NCBI GenBank assembly: GCA_045647865.1
Contig: JAZRMW010000024.1
Coordinates: forward strand, 39,217-103,216
Origin: Phocaeicola_A sp045647865
Lineage (GTDB): Bacteria; Bacteroidota; Bacteroidia; Bacteroidales; Bacteroidaceae
Direction: 5' to 3'
Length of the DNA: 64,000 bases
Shown in pieces: positions 26,393-34,939 of this stretch. The first letter of the stretch is position 1. Every line of letters starts with the position of its first letter. The position numbers and the translations under genes are program-made. The notes under the pieces were generated by a model. That model did not search any database and was not told the DNA's origin. It saw only the letters and a program-made list of their open reading frames with translations.

Positions 26393-27526
26393 ATGAAGAA
26401 AATGTTTTTCGCAGCCCTGCTCTTTATTTTTGCAGGCATCTGTGCGACACAAGCACAGGAACTCCCCGACAAGAAAGCTACGTTGCAGACACTGCTCTCT
26501 GTCAACAAGTATTTCATGCGCAAGAATCCCGATCCGGGATGTCCGACTTTCGTACGTAACAAGATGCGACCCAGCCATCTGTGGACACGCGGAGTCTATT
26601 ACGAAGGTGTGATGGCGCTTTATGGCATCTATCCCCAAGAGGAGCTCTTTGACTATACCTATCAATGGGGAGAAGCCCACAAGTGGATTATCCGCAATGG
26701 TAGTCAGAGCCGCGATGCCGATGACCAATGCTGTGGACAGACATTCATCGACATGTACCGCCTCACAGGTGACCGCCGCATGATTCGCAGCATCGACGCT
26801 TGCTTGAACATGCTCATCAACACTCCACAAGTCAATGACTGGTGGTGGATTGATGCCGTACAGATGGCCATGCCTCTCTTTGCCAAGATGGGTGTAGAGA
26901 AGGGTAACGACCAACGCTATTTTGACAAGATGTGGGACATGTACGAATACACCCGCAACCAACACGGTGAAAACGGTATGTACAACCCCAAGGACGGTCT
27001 TTGGTGGCGCGACCACGATTTCGACCCTCCCTATAAGGAACCAAACGGAGAAGACTGCTACTGGTCACGCGGAAACGGTTGGGTATATGCAGCACTCGTG
27101 CGCGTACTTGATGAAATCCCCGCCAATGAAAAGCATCGTGCCGACTACATTGCCGACTTTAAGGCCATGAGTAAGGCACTGAAGGCTTGCCAACGTCCCG
27201 ATGGATATTGGAACGTAAGTCTCCATGACGAAAGCAATTTCGGTGGAAAAGAGACAAGTGGAACTTCACTCTTCGTTTACGGAATGGCATGGGGTGTACG
27301 CAATGGCATCCTCGACCGCAAGGAATACCTTCCCGTCCTCTTGAAAGCATGGAATGCCATGGTAAAAGAATGTGTACACAAGAATGGTTTCCTCGGTTTT
27401 GTACAAGGAACTGGTAAAGAGCCGAAAGACGGCCAACCCGTGGCATACGATAGCGTCCCCGACTTTGAGGACTACGGAATCGGTTGCTTCCTGCTTGCAG
27501 GTACAGAAGTTTACAAACTGAAATAA
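26393..27526 (+). CDS. GH105 unsaturated rhamnogalacturonyl hydrolase
   Basis: This 377-residue protein has a cleavable signal peptide (ending CATQAQ) and a complete GH105 domain. Typical segments are HLWTRGVYYEGVMALYGIYP, SRDADDQCCGQTFIDMYRLTGD, NDWWWIDAVQMAMPLFAKMG, CYWSRGNGWVYAALVRVLDEIP and ETSGTSLFVYGMAWGVRNG. It matches the YteR/YesR type more closely than the lipoprotein GH105 nearby, so the two may differ in oligosaccharide length or location. It removes the unsaturated uronate left by lyases. It has its own promoter and a strong terminator, so it can be expressed apart from the upstream YetA-like gene. Confidence 0.92.
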   Translation: MKKMFFAALLFIFAGICATQAQELPDKKATLQTLLSVNKYFMRKNPDPGCPTFVRNKMRPSHLWTRGVYYEGVMALYGIYPQEELFDYTYQWGEAHKWIIRNGSQSRDADDQCCGQTFIDMYRLTGDRRMIRSIDACLNMLINTPQVNDWWWIDAVQMAMPLFAKMGVEKGNDQRYFDKMWDMYEYTRNQHGENGMYNPKDGLWWRDHDFDPPYKEPNGEDCYWSRGNGWVYAALVRVLDEIPANEKHRADYIADFKAMSKALKACQRPDGYWNVSLHDESNFGGKETSGTSLFVYGMAWGVRNGILDRKEYLPVLLKAWNAMVKECVHKNGFLGFVQGTGKEPKDGQPVAYDSVPDFEDYGIGCFLLAGTEVYKLK

Positions 27527-27560
27527 GACGAAACACAACGTCTATTCAGCCTTTTATCAA

Positions 27561-27606
27561 GAAAGCCCCAGAAAGATTTTGTTCTCACATCTTTCTGGGG
27601 CTTTCT
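27561..27606. terminator. bidirectional terminator, GH105 / flippase
   Basis: GAAAGCCCCAGAAAGAT and its complement form a 16-17 bp stem with a short loop, followed by CTTTT. It lies between convergent genes. Confidence 0.85.
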
Positions 27607-27653
27607 TTTATTTTACCCAATTTGAACGCTATATATCGGAAGTTCTACTTTCA

Positions 27654-29156
27654 TCATTTTCTCTTGAACCATTTGCCCACAAGAGGCAACTGACTGAGAG
27701 GGAAATCATTCTTAACCGTATAGGCAACAAAGAGGCCCATCAACAACGTATTTATGGCTAAACGCATGAAGATGTCCCATTCAGCAGGAACAAGAGTGGA
27801 AAGATAATATAAAATGACAGCCAATGAAGCATATTTACCCATGCAACGAAGATCATACCGAATGGGATATTTCCGTTGTCCGATAAAATAGGAAAGCAAC
27901 ATGCAGATGCCATATCCGGCCACTCCAGCCCACGCACATGCCATGTAGCCATAAAGGGGAATCAGAAAGATGTTCAGCAAAACAATCACACTGCATCCGG
28001 CCATGGAGAACCAGGCTCCATACTTGGTCTGGTCGGTCAGTTTATACCAAAAAGAGAGATTGAAATAGATACCCATGAAGATTTCGGCTACCATAACGAT
28101 GGGCACTACGCGCAGACCATCCCAATAGTCGGGAGCAATGATGTAACGCAGCAAATCCAAATAGAACATGACCGCCAGGAATGCCATCAACGAAAAGATG
28201 ACGAAATACTTCATGGCCTGTGCATAGGTCTCGCGGTTGTCCTGTTCTTTGGCTTTACCGAATACGAACGGCTCGTAAGCATAACGGAATGCCTGGGTAA
28301 GCATAGCCATAATCATGGCAACCTTGCTGGCACCTCCGTAGATACCCAATTGAGCACGAGCCGCTTGTTCGCTACCCTCGTAAACAAAGGGGAAGATGAT
28401 TTTATCTGCAGTCTGATTCAAAATTCCAGCGATTCCTAATATAAGAATCGGGAAGGAATAAGAAAGGATTTGCCGCCACAACTTATAATCAAAGACATAT
28501 CGGAAACCGGTCAGTTCAGGCCAGAACAGTACGGTAATGGAAGAGGTACACACCAGATTGATGCCAAAAGCATATCCCACACCCACTCCCGGATTGTAGA
28601 AGGAACTCACCCATTCGGGATGGCTTTCATACAGAGCAGGCAAAGCGACGAAATACAACAGATTCAGTCCGATGCTCATGATGATAAACAGCAGTTTCAG
28701 TCCCGCAAACTTCCATGCTTTTTTCTGATAGCGCAACCAGGCAAAAGGAATGCTCTGAAATGCGTCCAAAGCCACTACTGCCGCCATGATGCCAATGTAC
28801 TCGGGATGATCGGCATAACCCAAGAAACCTGCCACGCTATCCAGGTTGCCCAAGACGAGTAGAAAGAACAGCAGCGATGTGGTGAAGACAGAAATAAGGA
28901 TGGTGCTATAAACCCGTGTCGGACTTTCACCTTGCTTGTTCGCAAAGCGGAAGAATCCGGTCTCCATGCCATAGGTGAGCACAATCAGAAGCAGAGCCGT
29001 CAGTGCATAAACATTGGTAATGACCCCATACCCTCCTGACGCTGCACTCAGTTTGGCTGTATATAAGGGTACAAGCAAATAGTTAAGGAAACGGCCGATG
29101 ATACTGCTCAAACCATAAATAGCCGTCTCCTTTGCTAAAGATTTCAAATTCGCCAT
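27654..29156 (-). CDS. polysaccharide flippase (Wzx/MATE-like)
   Basis: This 500-residue, very hydrophobic protein has about 14 predicted membrane segments and fits the Polysacc_synt / oligosaccharide flippase family. The N-terminus LAKETAIYGLSSIIGRFLNYLLVPLYT is characteristic. Such proteins flip undecaprenyl-linked oligosaccharides across the inner membrane. The gene follows ruvB on the same strand with a 101-bp gap holding an inverted repeat. No glycosyltransferase or capsule gene is next to it, so its polymer is unknown. Confidence 0.88.
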   Translation of the reverse strand: MANLKSLAKETAIYGLSSIIGRFLNYLLVPLYTAKLSAASGGYGVITNVYALTALLLIVLTYGMETGFFRFANKQGESPTRVYSTILISVFTTSLLFFLLVLGNLDSVAGFLGYADHPEYIGIMAAVVALDAFQSIPFAWLRYQKKAWKFAGLKLLFIIMSIGLNLLYFVALPALYESHPEWVSSFYNPGVGVGYAFGINLVCTSSITVLFWPELTGFRYVFDYKLWRQILSYSFPILILGIAGILNQTADKIIFPFVYEGSEQAARAQLGIYGGASKVAMIMAMLTQAFRYAYEPFVFGKAKEQDNRETYAQAMKYFVIFSLMAFLAVMFYLDLLRYIIAPDYWDGLRVVPIVMVAEIFMGIYFNLSFWYKLTDQTKYGAWFSMAGCSVIVLLNIFLIPLYGYMACAWAGVAGYGICMLLSYFIGQRKYPIRYDLRCMGKYASLAVILYYLSTLVPAEWDIFMRLAINTLLMGLFVAYTVKNDFPLSQLPLVGKWFKRK

Positions 29157-29175
29157 AATTCCATATCGTATTTCT

Positions 29176-29260
29176 TAAGGAAGGTTCTATCAATTAGTTT
29201 CTTCGTTTATGTAGGTGGTTCTCTGCTTGGATGCGCATCCAAGTTATAGAACCTCCCTTA
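29176..29260. repeat. inverted repeat with internal 18-bp palindrome
   Basis: TAAGGAAGGTTCTAT (29176-29190) pairs with ATAGAACCTCCCTTA (29246-29260) with one mismatch. Inside lies a perfect palindrome CTTGGATGCGCATCCAAG (29226-29243). The right arm overlaps the ruvB stop codon, so it may end ruvB transcripts before the flippase gene. Confidence 0.6.
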
Positions 29261-30289
29261 GAACAGACTTCCCATTCCTCCATCATTGCGGAGGGGAGTT
29301 TTCCCCAAATGACGGTAAGCCAACTCCGTGACTTCGCGTCCACGGGGAGTACGTTTGATGAATCCTTCCTTGATGAGGAACGGTTCATACACCTCTTCCA
29401 CCGTACCGGCATCCTCGCCAATCGCTGTAGCAATAGTGCTCACTCCCACAGGACCGCCTTTGAATTTGTCTATAATCGTATTCAGAATCTTATTGTCAAT
29501 TTCATCCAATCCATGACGGTCAATATTCAATGCTTCCAAAGCATAGCGGGCTATCTCGGTATCAATACGTCCGCTACCCTTTACCTGAGCGAAATCGCGT
29601 ACACGACGTAACAGGGCATTGGCAATACGGGGGGTGCCACGACTACGACCGGCAATCTCCGCAGCAGCATCGGGTTCGCAAGGCACATTCAGTATCTTTG
29701 CCGAACGCAAGATGATACGTGCCAACACCGAAGCATCATAATATTCCAAATGTAGATTGATTCCGAATCGTGCACGAAGCGGAGCTGTCAACAATCCGCT
29801 ACGCGTAGTGGCCCCTACGAGCGTAAAGGGGTTCAGCCCTATCTGGATACTACGCGCCGAAGGACCCTTATCTATCATGATATCGATACGATAGTCCTCC
29901 ATCGCCGAATAAAGATACTCTTCGACTACGGGTGAAAGACGGTGGATTTCGTCAATGAACAGTACATCATTAGGCTCAAGCGACGTCAAAAGACCAGCCA
30001 AATCACCAGGCTTGTCCAACACAGGACCAGAGGTTATCTTGAACCCCACTCCTAATTCAGCAGCAATAATCTGACTGAGAGTTGTTTTTCCCAAACCAGG
30101 AGGGCCATGCAACAGCGTATGATCCAGCGGTTCGCCACGCAAACGGGCTGCCTGAACAAAGATGCTGAGGTTCTCTACCACCTTGTTCTGGCCACTGAAA
30201 TCACTGAAGCTCAACGGACGCAGCACATTCTCATACTCCCGTTCCCGACTGGTGTACTGCTCTTCGCGTATATCAAAATTCTCTTCCAT
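29258..30289 (-). CDS. ruvB: Holliday junction branch-migration ATPase RuvB
   Basis: This 343-residue protein matches RuvB throughout: RPLSFSDFSGQ at the start, Walker A GPPGLGKTT (near 65-73), Walker B LFIDEIHRL, the sensor/arginine-finger region GATTRSGLL and a C-terminal winged helix with PRGREVTELAYRHLG. It drives branch migration with RuvA during recombination and repair. The flippase gene is downstream; a TonB-domain lipoprotein gene lies 34 bp upstream on the same strand. Confidence 0.97.
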   Translation of the reverse strand: MEENFDIREEQYTSREREYENVLRPLSFSDFSGQNKVVENLSIFVQAARLRGEPLDHTLLHGPPGLGKTTLSQIIAAELGVGFKITSGPVLDKPGDLAGLLTSLEPNDVLFIDEIHRLSPVVEEYLYSAMEDYRIDIMIDKGPSARSIQIGLNPFTLVGATTRSGLLTAPLRARFGINLHLEYYDASVLARIILRSAKILNVPCEPDAAAEIAGRSRGTPRIANALLRRVRDFAQVKGSGRIDTEIARYALEALNIDRHGLDEIDNKILNTIIDKFKGGPVGVSTIATAIGEDAGTVEEVYEPFLIKEGFIKRTPRGREVTELAYRHLGKTPLRNDGGMGSLF

Positions 30290-30323
30290 TATCTACTTGA
30301 CAAGAATCTAAAAAGAGGCCTTC

Positions 30324-30899
30324 TTATTTCTTTTTTACCGCAAGACGGAAATTGATAGGAACTGACATTTTCACAGGCACAGGTTTTCCTTGACATAGTC
30401 CTGGAGACCAACGGGGCATGGATTTCACGACACGCAGAGCCTCATTGTCCAACAACGCATTGACTTTGCGTTCAACCTTTGCATTGACAATCGAGCCATC
30501 GGGGTTCACCGTAAAACCTACTTTCACCGAACCTTGCAATTTCTTTTTCAATGCTTCCTGCGGATATTTTACATTCCGTGCCAAGAATTTCTTATAGGCA
30601 GCGTCCCCCCCAGGGAACTGAGGTTGGGTTTCTGTTTCTTCCGGCAAATAAAGTATTTTACGTACAATCGTACTGCTACTACCCAAGCTGCCTACGATTT
30701 CATCATTATAGCCAACAACCTTATCCCCCCCCGGAGTGTATTCACTGGATGAGTTGGTCGGCGCCACCTCCATCACAGCCTCAGAAACCAAGGCCATCCC
30801 TTCCTGTGTACTGTCGGATAACACCTTTTTGGTTTTACATCCTGTAAGCTGTACTGCCAATACGAGAGATGCAAGCAGCCACAAATAATTTCTCTTCAT
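30324..30899 (-). CDS. TonB C-terminal-domain lipoprotein
   Basis: A lipobox (VQLTGCKT, Cys near residue 21) is followed by an unstructured segment and, from about residue 90, a TonB C-terminal domain: PGGDAAYKKFLARNVKYPQEALKKKLQGSVKVGFTVNPDGSIVNAKVERKV...ALRVVKSMPRWSPG. Usual TonB proteins have a membrane helix and a Pro-rich spacer, both missing here. This small lipoprotein form probably does not energise transport in the standard way. It may be an envelope protein of the kind common in Bacteroides. A -7 motif TAAGTTTG lies at 30937-30944 on the minus strand. It is 34 bp upstream of ruvB and may share its transcript. Confidence 0.82.
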   Translation of the reverse strand: MKRNYLWLLASLVLAVQLTGCKTKKVLSDSTQEGMALVSEAVMEVAPTNSSSEYTPGGDKVVGYNDEIVGSLGSSSTIVRKILYLPEETETQPQFPGGDAAYKKFLARNVKYPQEALKKKLQGSVKVGFTVNPDGSIVNAKVERKVNALLDNEALRVVKSMPRWSPGLCQGKPVPVKMSVPINFRLAVKKK

Positions 30900-31009
30900 A
30901 ATTCTTTCTTTTTTTGATTACAGTTGTTATTAGGCGCAAACTTACATATTTTTTTTCAATTATAAGACCTCATCCAAAAGAAAACGTAAGTGAGACCACT
31001 TAAAAAAGG

Positions 31010-31048
31010 AAAAGAGCTGCATCAGCGTTTGCTTGATGCAGCTCTTTT
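31010..31048 (-). terminator. terminator of the rplM-rpsI-rpsB-tsf group
   Basis: AAAAGAGCTGCATCAGC pairs with GCTTGATGCAGCTCTTTT (one bulge) around a GTTT loop. On the minus strand it follows the tsf stop by about 25 bp. Confidence 0.8.
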
Positions 31049-31073
31049 AATCTTATTGTCTAATCCTACGTGA

Positions 31074-32063
31074 TTACTCAGCACGCAAAGTGAAGCGCTT
31101 GAAAGCAACAACCTTCAATTCAGGATCAGCCTCTTTCAGAACTTCACGAACGGTCTTCTTACCATCCATGATATCTTCCTGGTTGAGCAAGCAAACCTCC
31201 TTCAAGAACTTGCCAAGACGACCCTTAGCGATGTTCTGGATCATAGCCTCAGGCAAGTTGGCAGCCTTCTCAGCTGAAACAGTAGCGATGATTTCCTTAG
31301 CCTTGGCAACGTCCTCAGCAGTGATCCATCCCTTAGCCATGTTGCTCTCCATGTGGTCTTCGCTATCTACGTGAGCGGGGTTGATGCCAGCCTTCTTCAA
31401 AGCAGCTTCAACAGCCTTCTGTACCTGCTCAGCCTTAGTCTTCTCAACAGCTACAGCGATTTCCTGGTTCTTGATTTCCTCAGAAACACCGTCCTCGTCA
31501 ATAGCAATAGGGTTCATAGCAGCAATCTGCATAGCAATACCCTTAGCAGCAGCCTCAGCAGGCTTGTTCATAGCTACGAGTGTGCAGAGCTGGTTCTTAC
31601 CCTGGTGGTTGTAAACGCTGGTGTATTCACCCTCAACAGTCATATAACCATCGAGCTCCATCTTCTCACCAGTGATACCGCTACGGTCAGTTACAGCATC
31701 CTGTACAGTACCGTTACCCAAAGTCAAAGCCTTCACTTCGTCCAAAGTCTGGCACTTGTTGGCAACAGCCAAGTCAAGGATATCCTGAGTCAACTTCACG
31801 AAATCTGCATTGTTAGCCACGAAGTCAGTTTCACACTTCAAAGCAATGATAGCAGCGAAGTTGCCGTCAGCCTTAGCCAATACACAACCTTCAGAAGCGT
31901 CACGGTCAGAACGCTTAGCAGCTACTGCCTGTCCCTTCTTACGGATGATTTCCATTGCCTTATCGATATCGCCTTCAGCTTCATTCAAGGCGTTCTTACA
32001 GTCCATCATACCAGCAGCGGTCATTTTGCGGAGCTTGGTAATTTCAGCCATTGTTATAGCCAT
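31074..32063 (-). CDS. tsf: translation elongation factor Ts
   Basis: This 329-residue protein has the N-terminal UBA-like domain ITKLRKMTAAGMMDCKNALNEAEGDIDKAMEIIRKKG and the core motif ALKCETDFVANN. The long dimerisation region and a C-terminal FKRFTLRAE follow, matching the Bacteroides EF-Ts length. It exchanges GDP for GTP on EF-Tu. A second in-frame ATG four codons in (32051, MAEITK) is closer to the usual start. It is the last gene after rpsB, separated by a repeat-rich 133-bp gap. Confidence 0.96.
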   Translation of the reverse strand: MAITMAEITKLRKMTAAGMMDCKNALNEAEGDIDKAMEIIRKKGQAVAAKRSDRDASEGCVLAKADGNFAAIIALKCETDFVANNADFVKLTQDILDLAVANKCQTLDEVKALTLGNGTVQDAVTDRSGITGEKMELDGYMTVEGEYTSVYNHQGKNQLCTLVAMNKPAEAAAKGIAMQIAAMNPIAIDEDGVSEEIKNQEIAVAVEKTKAEQVQKAVEAALKKAGINPAHVDSEDHMESNMAKGWITAEDVAKAKEIIATVSAEKAANLPEAMIQNIAKGRLGKFLKEVCLLNQEDIMDGKKTVREVLKEADPELKVVAFKRFTLRAE

Positions 32064-32080
32064 ATTTCTTTCAATTATGA

Positions 32081-32188
32081 ATTAGTAATTATGAATTATA
32101 TTCTTATAAAAAAGCAATTATGAACTATGAACCATGAGTTATGAGGCCACAGAGGCAACTCATAATTCATAATTCATAATTCATAATT
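32081..32188. repeat. AATTATGA/CATAATT repeat tract between rpsB and tsf
   Basis: Four perfect tandem copies of CATAATT (32161-32188) face several degenerate copies of the complementary AATTATG heptad (32081-32145). Together they form an AT-rich hairpin in the gap between the two genes. Copy number could vary by slippage. Confidence 0.65.
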
Positions 32189-32196
32189 ATAATGGA

Positions 32197-33009
32197 TTAA
32201 GCCTCTTCAGTAGTCTCAACAGCTTCTTCAGCCTTCTCTACACGTGCCTTAGATGCACCTCTTTTGCGAGTAGCCTTACCCGGAGCAGCCTCACCGGCAG
32301 CTTCCATATCTACTTTCTCAGCCTTACGCTCTTCGAGACCCTCCTGGATAGCAGCGCAGCAAGCGTCGAGGATAACCTCGATTGACTTGGTAGCATCGTC
32401 GTTTGCGGGGATTACGAAGTCGATGTTGTTAGGATCAGAGTTAGTATCTACGATACCGAATACGGGAATACCCAAACGGTTAGCCTCGCGAACAGCGATG
32501 TTCTCCTTCAATACGTCGATAACGAACAATGCAGAAGGGAGACGGCTCAAGTCAGCGATAGAACCAAGGTTCTTCTCCAACTTAGCACGCTGACGAGAAA
32601 TCTGAAGGATTTCGCGCTTTGAGAGGTTTGAATATGTACCGTCGTTAGTCAACTTGTCGATAGTAGCCATCTTCTTCACAGCCTTACGGATAGTGGGGAA
32701 GTTAGTCAACATACCGCCCGGCCAACGCTCGATAACGTAGGGCATGTTTACAGAGGCAGCTTTCTCAGCTACCACCTGCTTAGCTTGTTTCTTAGTAGCC
32801 ACGAACAGGATTCTCTTTCCTGATTTAGCAATCTGCTTCAAAGCCTCAGCGGCTTCGTTTACTTTAGCAGCAGTCTTGTGGAGGTCAATGATATGGATAC
32901 CATTGCGTTCCATGAAAATATAGGGAGCCATAGCAGGGTTCCACTTTCTCTTCAAGTGACCGAAGTGGCAACCGGCTTCCAACAGTGTATCAAAATTAAT
33001 TCTTGACAT
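32197..33009 (-). CDS. rpsB: 30S ribosomal protein S2
   Basis: This 270-residue protein matches S2: LLEAGCHFGHLKRKWNPAM, the segment GIHIIDLHKT, FVATKKQAK, WPGGMLTNFPTIRK and the IPVFGIVDTNSDP region. The last 35 or so residues are a basic/acidic low-complexity tail (PGKATRKRGASKARVEKAEEAVETTEEA) extending past the usual end. It is required for S1 binding to the small subunit. It precedes tsf, the widely conserved order. Confidence 0.97.
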   Translation of the reverse strand: MSRINFDTLLEAGCHFGHLKRKWNPAMAPYIFMERNGIHIIDLHKTAAKVNEAAEALKQIAKSGKRILFVATKKQAKQVVAEKAASVNMPYVIERWPGGMLTNFPTIRKAVKKMATIDKLTNDGTYSNLSKREILQISRQRAKLEKNLGSIADLSRLPSALFVIDVLKENIAVREANRLGIPVFGIVDTNSDPNNIDFVIPANDDATKSIEVILDACCAAIQEGLEERKAEKVDMEAAGEAAPGKATRKRGASKARVEKAEEAVETTEEA

Positions 33010-33233
33010 TTTGTTTTTTCTTTTTTTATTCGTTTACTTTCTTTTTAGCTTTTCTGCCTTGCGGCATTTTGTTCACCAACCGTCAGGTAGTCTTTTGTCC
33101 ACGAAGAATCCTGTCGGTTTAGATTCTAAACGCTATTCGATTTCAGTTCTTAAGTTCTTGAGTTTCCAAGTTTACGAGTCCCTTTATAGAATAGATACTC
33201 CAACTTATCCACCAATAAACTGACAAACTCAAA
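33010..33233. other. gene-free gap between rpsI and rpsB
   Basis: No coding frame is supported. The stretch is pyrimidine-rich on the plus strand next to the rpsB start. It may hold the rpsB leader or promoter, but I see no clear TAnnTTTG motif or strong hairpin. Confidence 0.4.
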
Positions 33234-33620
33234 TTAACGCTTACTGAACTGGAATCTTCTACGTGCCTTGGGACGACCCGGTTTCTTACGTTCAACAGCA
33301 CGGGGATCGCGAGTCATGAAGCCTTCTGCACGGAGAGTCTTCTTGTCCTCGGGGTTGATCTTTACCAATGCGCGGGCAATAGCCAAGCGCAAAGCCTGTG
33401 ACTGTCCGGTGAAACCACCGCCACAAAGATTCACTTTAATATCATATTTCTCAGCCACTTCCAGCTTGTTCAAGGGCTGCTTCACTACATACTGCAGGAT
33501 TGTTGAGGGGAAGTACTGAGTCAGGTCTCTCTTGTTGATAGTAATCTTACCAGTACCCTCGGTAACGAATACGCGGGCAATGGCGCGCTTACGTCTTCCT
33601 AATGCGTTTACTACTTCCAT
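33234..33620 (-). CDS. rpsI: 30S ribosomal protein S9
   Basis: This 128-residue protein shows ALGRRKRAIARVFVTEGTGKITINKRDLTQYF and CGGGFTGQSQALRLAIARAL. The invariant basic end ARRRFQFSKR contacts P-site tRNA. It follows rplM by 5 bp on the same strand, the conserved L13-S9 operon. Confidence 0.97.
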   Translation of the reverse strand: MEVVNALGRRKRAIARVFVTEGTGKITINKRDLTQYFPSTILQYVVKQPLNKLEVAEKYDIKVNLCGGGFTGQSQALRLAIARALVKINPEDKKTLRAEGFMTRDPRAVERKKPGRPKARRRFQFSKR

Positions 33621-33625
33621 GTTGC

Positions 33626-34087
33626 TTATTTAAGTGTGTTAATATCAATTGACTTCGGAGTCTGAGCCTCGTGTTTGTGCTCGCTACCTACATAAATGTA
33701 GAGGTTATCCAACTGACGAGCAGCCAAACGGTTCTTGGGCAACATACCCTTTACTACCTTCTTGAACAATTTCTCATGACCGTTAGGACGGGCAATCAAA
33801 GCCGCGGGAGTCATCTCGCGCTGTCCACCGGGGTAACCAGTGTGACGGAGATAAACACGGTCTGTCCACTTGTTTCCTGTCAATACAACTTTGTCGGCAT
33901 TGATAATGATTACATTATCGCCACAATCAGCGTTGGGAGTGAAGTTAGGTTTGTACTTTCCTCTCAACAGTTTCGCAACTTTCGCACCGAGACGGCCCAA
34001 AACCTGATCGGTAGCATCAACAACAACCCATTCTTTGGTTGCAGTTTCCTTGTTTGCAGAAATGGTCTTGTAACTTAAAGTATCCAC
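33626..34087 (-). CDS. rplM: 50S ribosomal protein L13
   Basis: This 153-residue protein matches L13 (EWVVVDATDQVLGRLGAKVAKLLRGKYKPNF, CGDNVIIINADKVVLTGNKW, HTGYPGG, VKGMLPKN). It begins with a GTG codon at 34087 giving MDTLSYKTISANK, the start used by Bacteroides L13. It is an early-assembling 50S protein and the head of the L13-S9 operon. A promoter at 34223-34252 gives an approximately 130-nt leader with a possible regulatory hairpin. Confidence 0.96.
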   Translation of the reverse strand: MDTLSYKTISANKETATKEWVVVDATDQVLGRLGAKVAKLLRGKYKPNFTPNADCGDNVIIINADKVVLTGNKWTDRVYLRHTGYPGGQREMTPAALIARPNGHEKLFKKVVKGMLPKNRLAARQLDNLYIYVGSEHKHEAQTPKSIDINTLK

Positions 34088-34222
34088 TCTTTTAAAACTT
34101 TTAATTTGTTAACTACTAAAAAACTTTCTTTAGCCCCATCACCGTGCCTCATCGGACACAAAAAGACACAGTAACGCGCTATAAATTAAACTTTTATCAC
34201 TAATCTGATAATAATCGGTCTG
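34088..34222 (-). promoter_or_regulatory. rplM leader with possible regulatory hairpin
   Basis: The leader read on the minus strand contains GTGTCCGATGAGGCAC (34150-34165), whose two halves pair around the loop. A second GTGTC lies a few bases earlier and could compete for the same partner. Such a long leader before L13 could serve ribosomal-protein autoregulation. This is suggestive only. Confidence 0.3.
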
Positions 34223-34252
34223 CAAAGGTACGCATTTTTTCTCAACCGACAA
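34223..34252 (-). promoter_or_regulatory. promoter of rplM-rpsI
   Basis: On the minus strand TTG (34252-34250), 19 bp, then TACCTTTG (34230-34223), matching the Bacteroidetes consensus. Confidence 0.7.
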
Positions 34253-34375
34253 GCGTTTTAACCCTCTTTTTTTCAATCTGTTGCAAAAAGAGGGAGTCAC
34301 AGGAGGTCAAAACGGCTATATATAATAAGGTATATAGGAACTTTTTGTTTTTTCACACAAATCCCAACCGACCTC

Positions 34376-34406
34376 TTGTCTTTTCACACCACAAGTATTA
34401 TCTTTG
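34376..34406 (+). promoter_or_regulatory. promoter of the DUF6078 gene
   Basis: TTG (34376-34378), 20 bp, then TATCTTTG (34399-34406). The ATG at 34444 lies 37 bp downstream. Confidence 0.7.
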
Positions 34407-34443
34407 CATAAATTTTAGTACCCACCTTAAATACACCAAGAAA

Positions 34444-34884
34444 ATGAACGAAACAATCGACCTGAGCGGAATGCCCAAAGTATTCGGTCTCTGCCATGTA
34501 ACAACATGCCCCTATGCAGAGACATGCTTGAGACACCTTGCCTATCCGATCATTGCAGCCAGGAAAGAGCCCTTCATTGAGACGATAAACCCCGAATGGT
34601 TCTCCATTCAGAAAGGGAAATGCCAGTTCTATCTGAAGAACGAGAAAATACGCCGGGCAAGAGGCTTTATCCGGACGACACGCGCCATCCCTGCCGGACA
34701 CATGGGAGCTTTCCGCGTGAAAGCCATCGGACAGATGGGATACAAACGCTACTACCAGGCCCGCAGGGGTGAAATCCTACTGACACAAGACGAGGAGAAA
34801 CTCATCGTGAAGCTGGCCAAGCAATTCGGCGTGCAAATGGAGGAACATTTCGACGGCTACGAATACACATACTTATGGGGATAA
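34444..34884 (+). CDS. DUF6078 family protein
   Basis: The ATG at 34444 gives a 146-residue protein; an upstream ATG at 34345 was rejected because the promoter lies between them. The N-terminus has clustered cysteines (LCHVTTCPYAETCLRH, spacing C-x4-C-x5-C) and a further Cys in KGKCQFY, suggesting metal binding. A central segment GHMGAFRVKAIGQMGYKRYYQARRGEILLTQDEE appears conserved in DUF6078, known to me only from Bacteroidales. It has no signal peptide or membrane segment. Function unknown; the cysteine arrangement and basic middle part would allow nucleic-acid binding. It stands alone before a repeat-rich non-coding stretch. Confidence 0.75.
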   Translation: MNETIDLSGMPKVFGLCHVTTCPYAETCLRHLAYPIIAARKEPFIETINPEWFSIQKGKCQFYLKNEKIRRARGFIRTTRAIPAGHMGAFRVKAIGQMGYKRYYQARRGEILLTQDEEKLIVKLAKQFGVQMEEHFDGYEYTYLWG

Positions 34885-34939
34885 AACACCTCGCCCCTCC
34901 CCTTGCCTCAACCACTTTTTTACTGTGCACAGCCAAAGT

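Noticed and set aside
31353..32123. 256-codon plus-strand open frame rich in Ser and Leu
   Set aside because: Antisense to tsf; low-complexity composition from the reverse complement of Ala/Lys/Glu codons.
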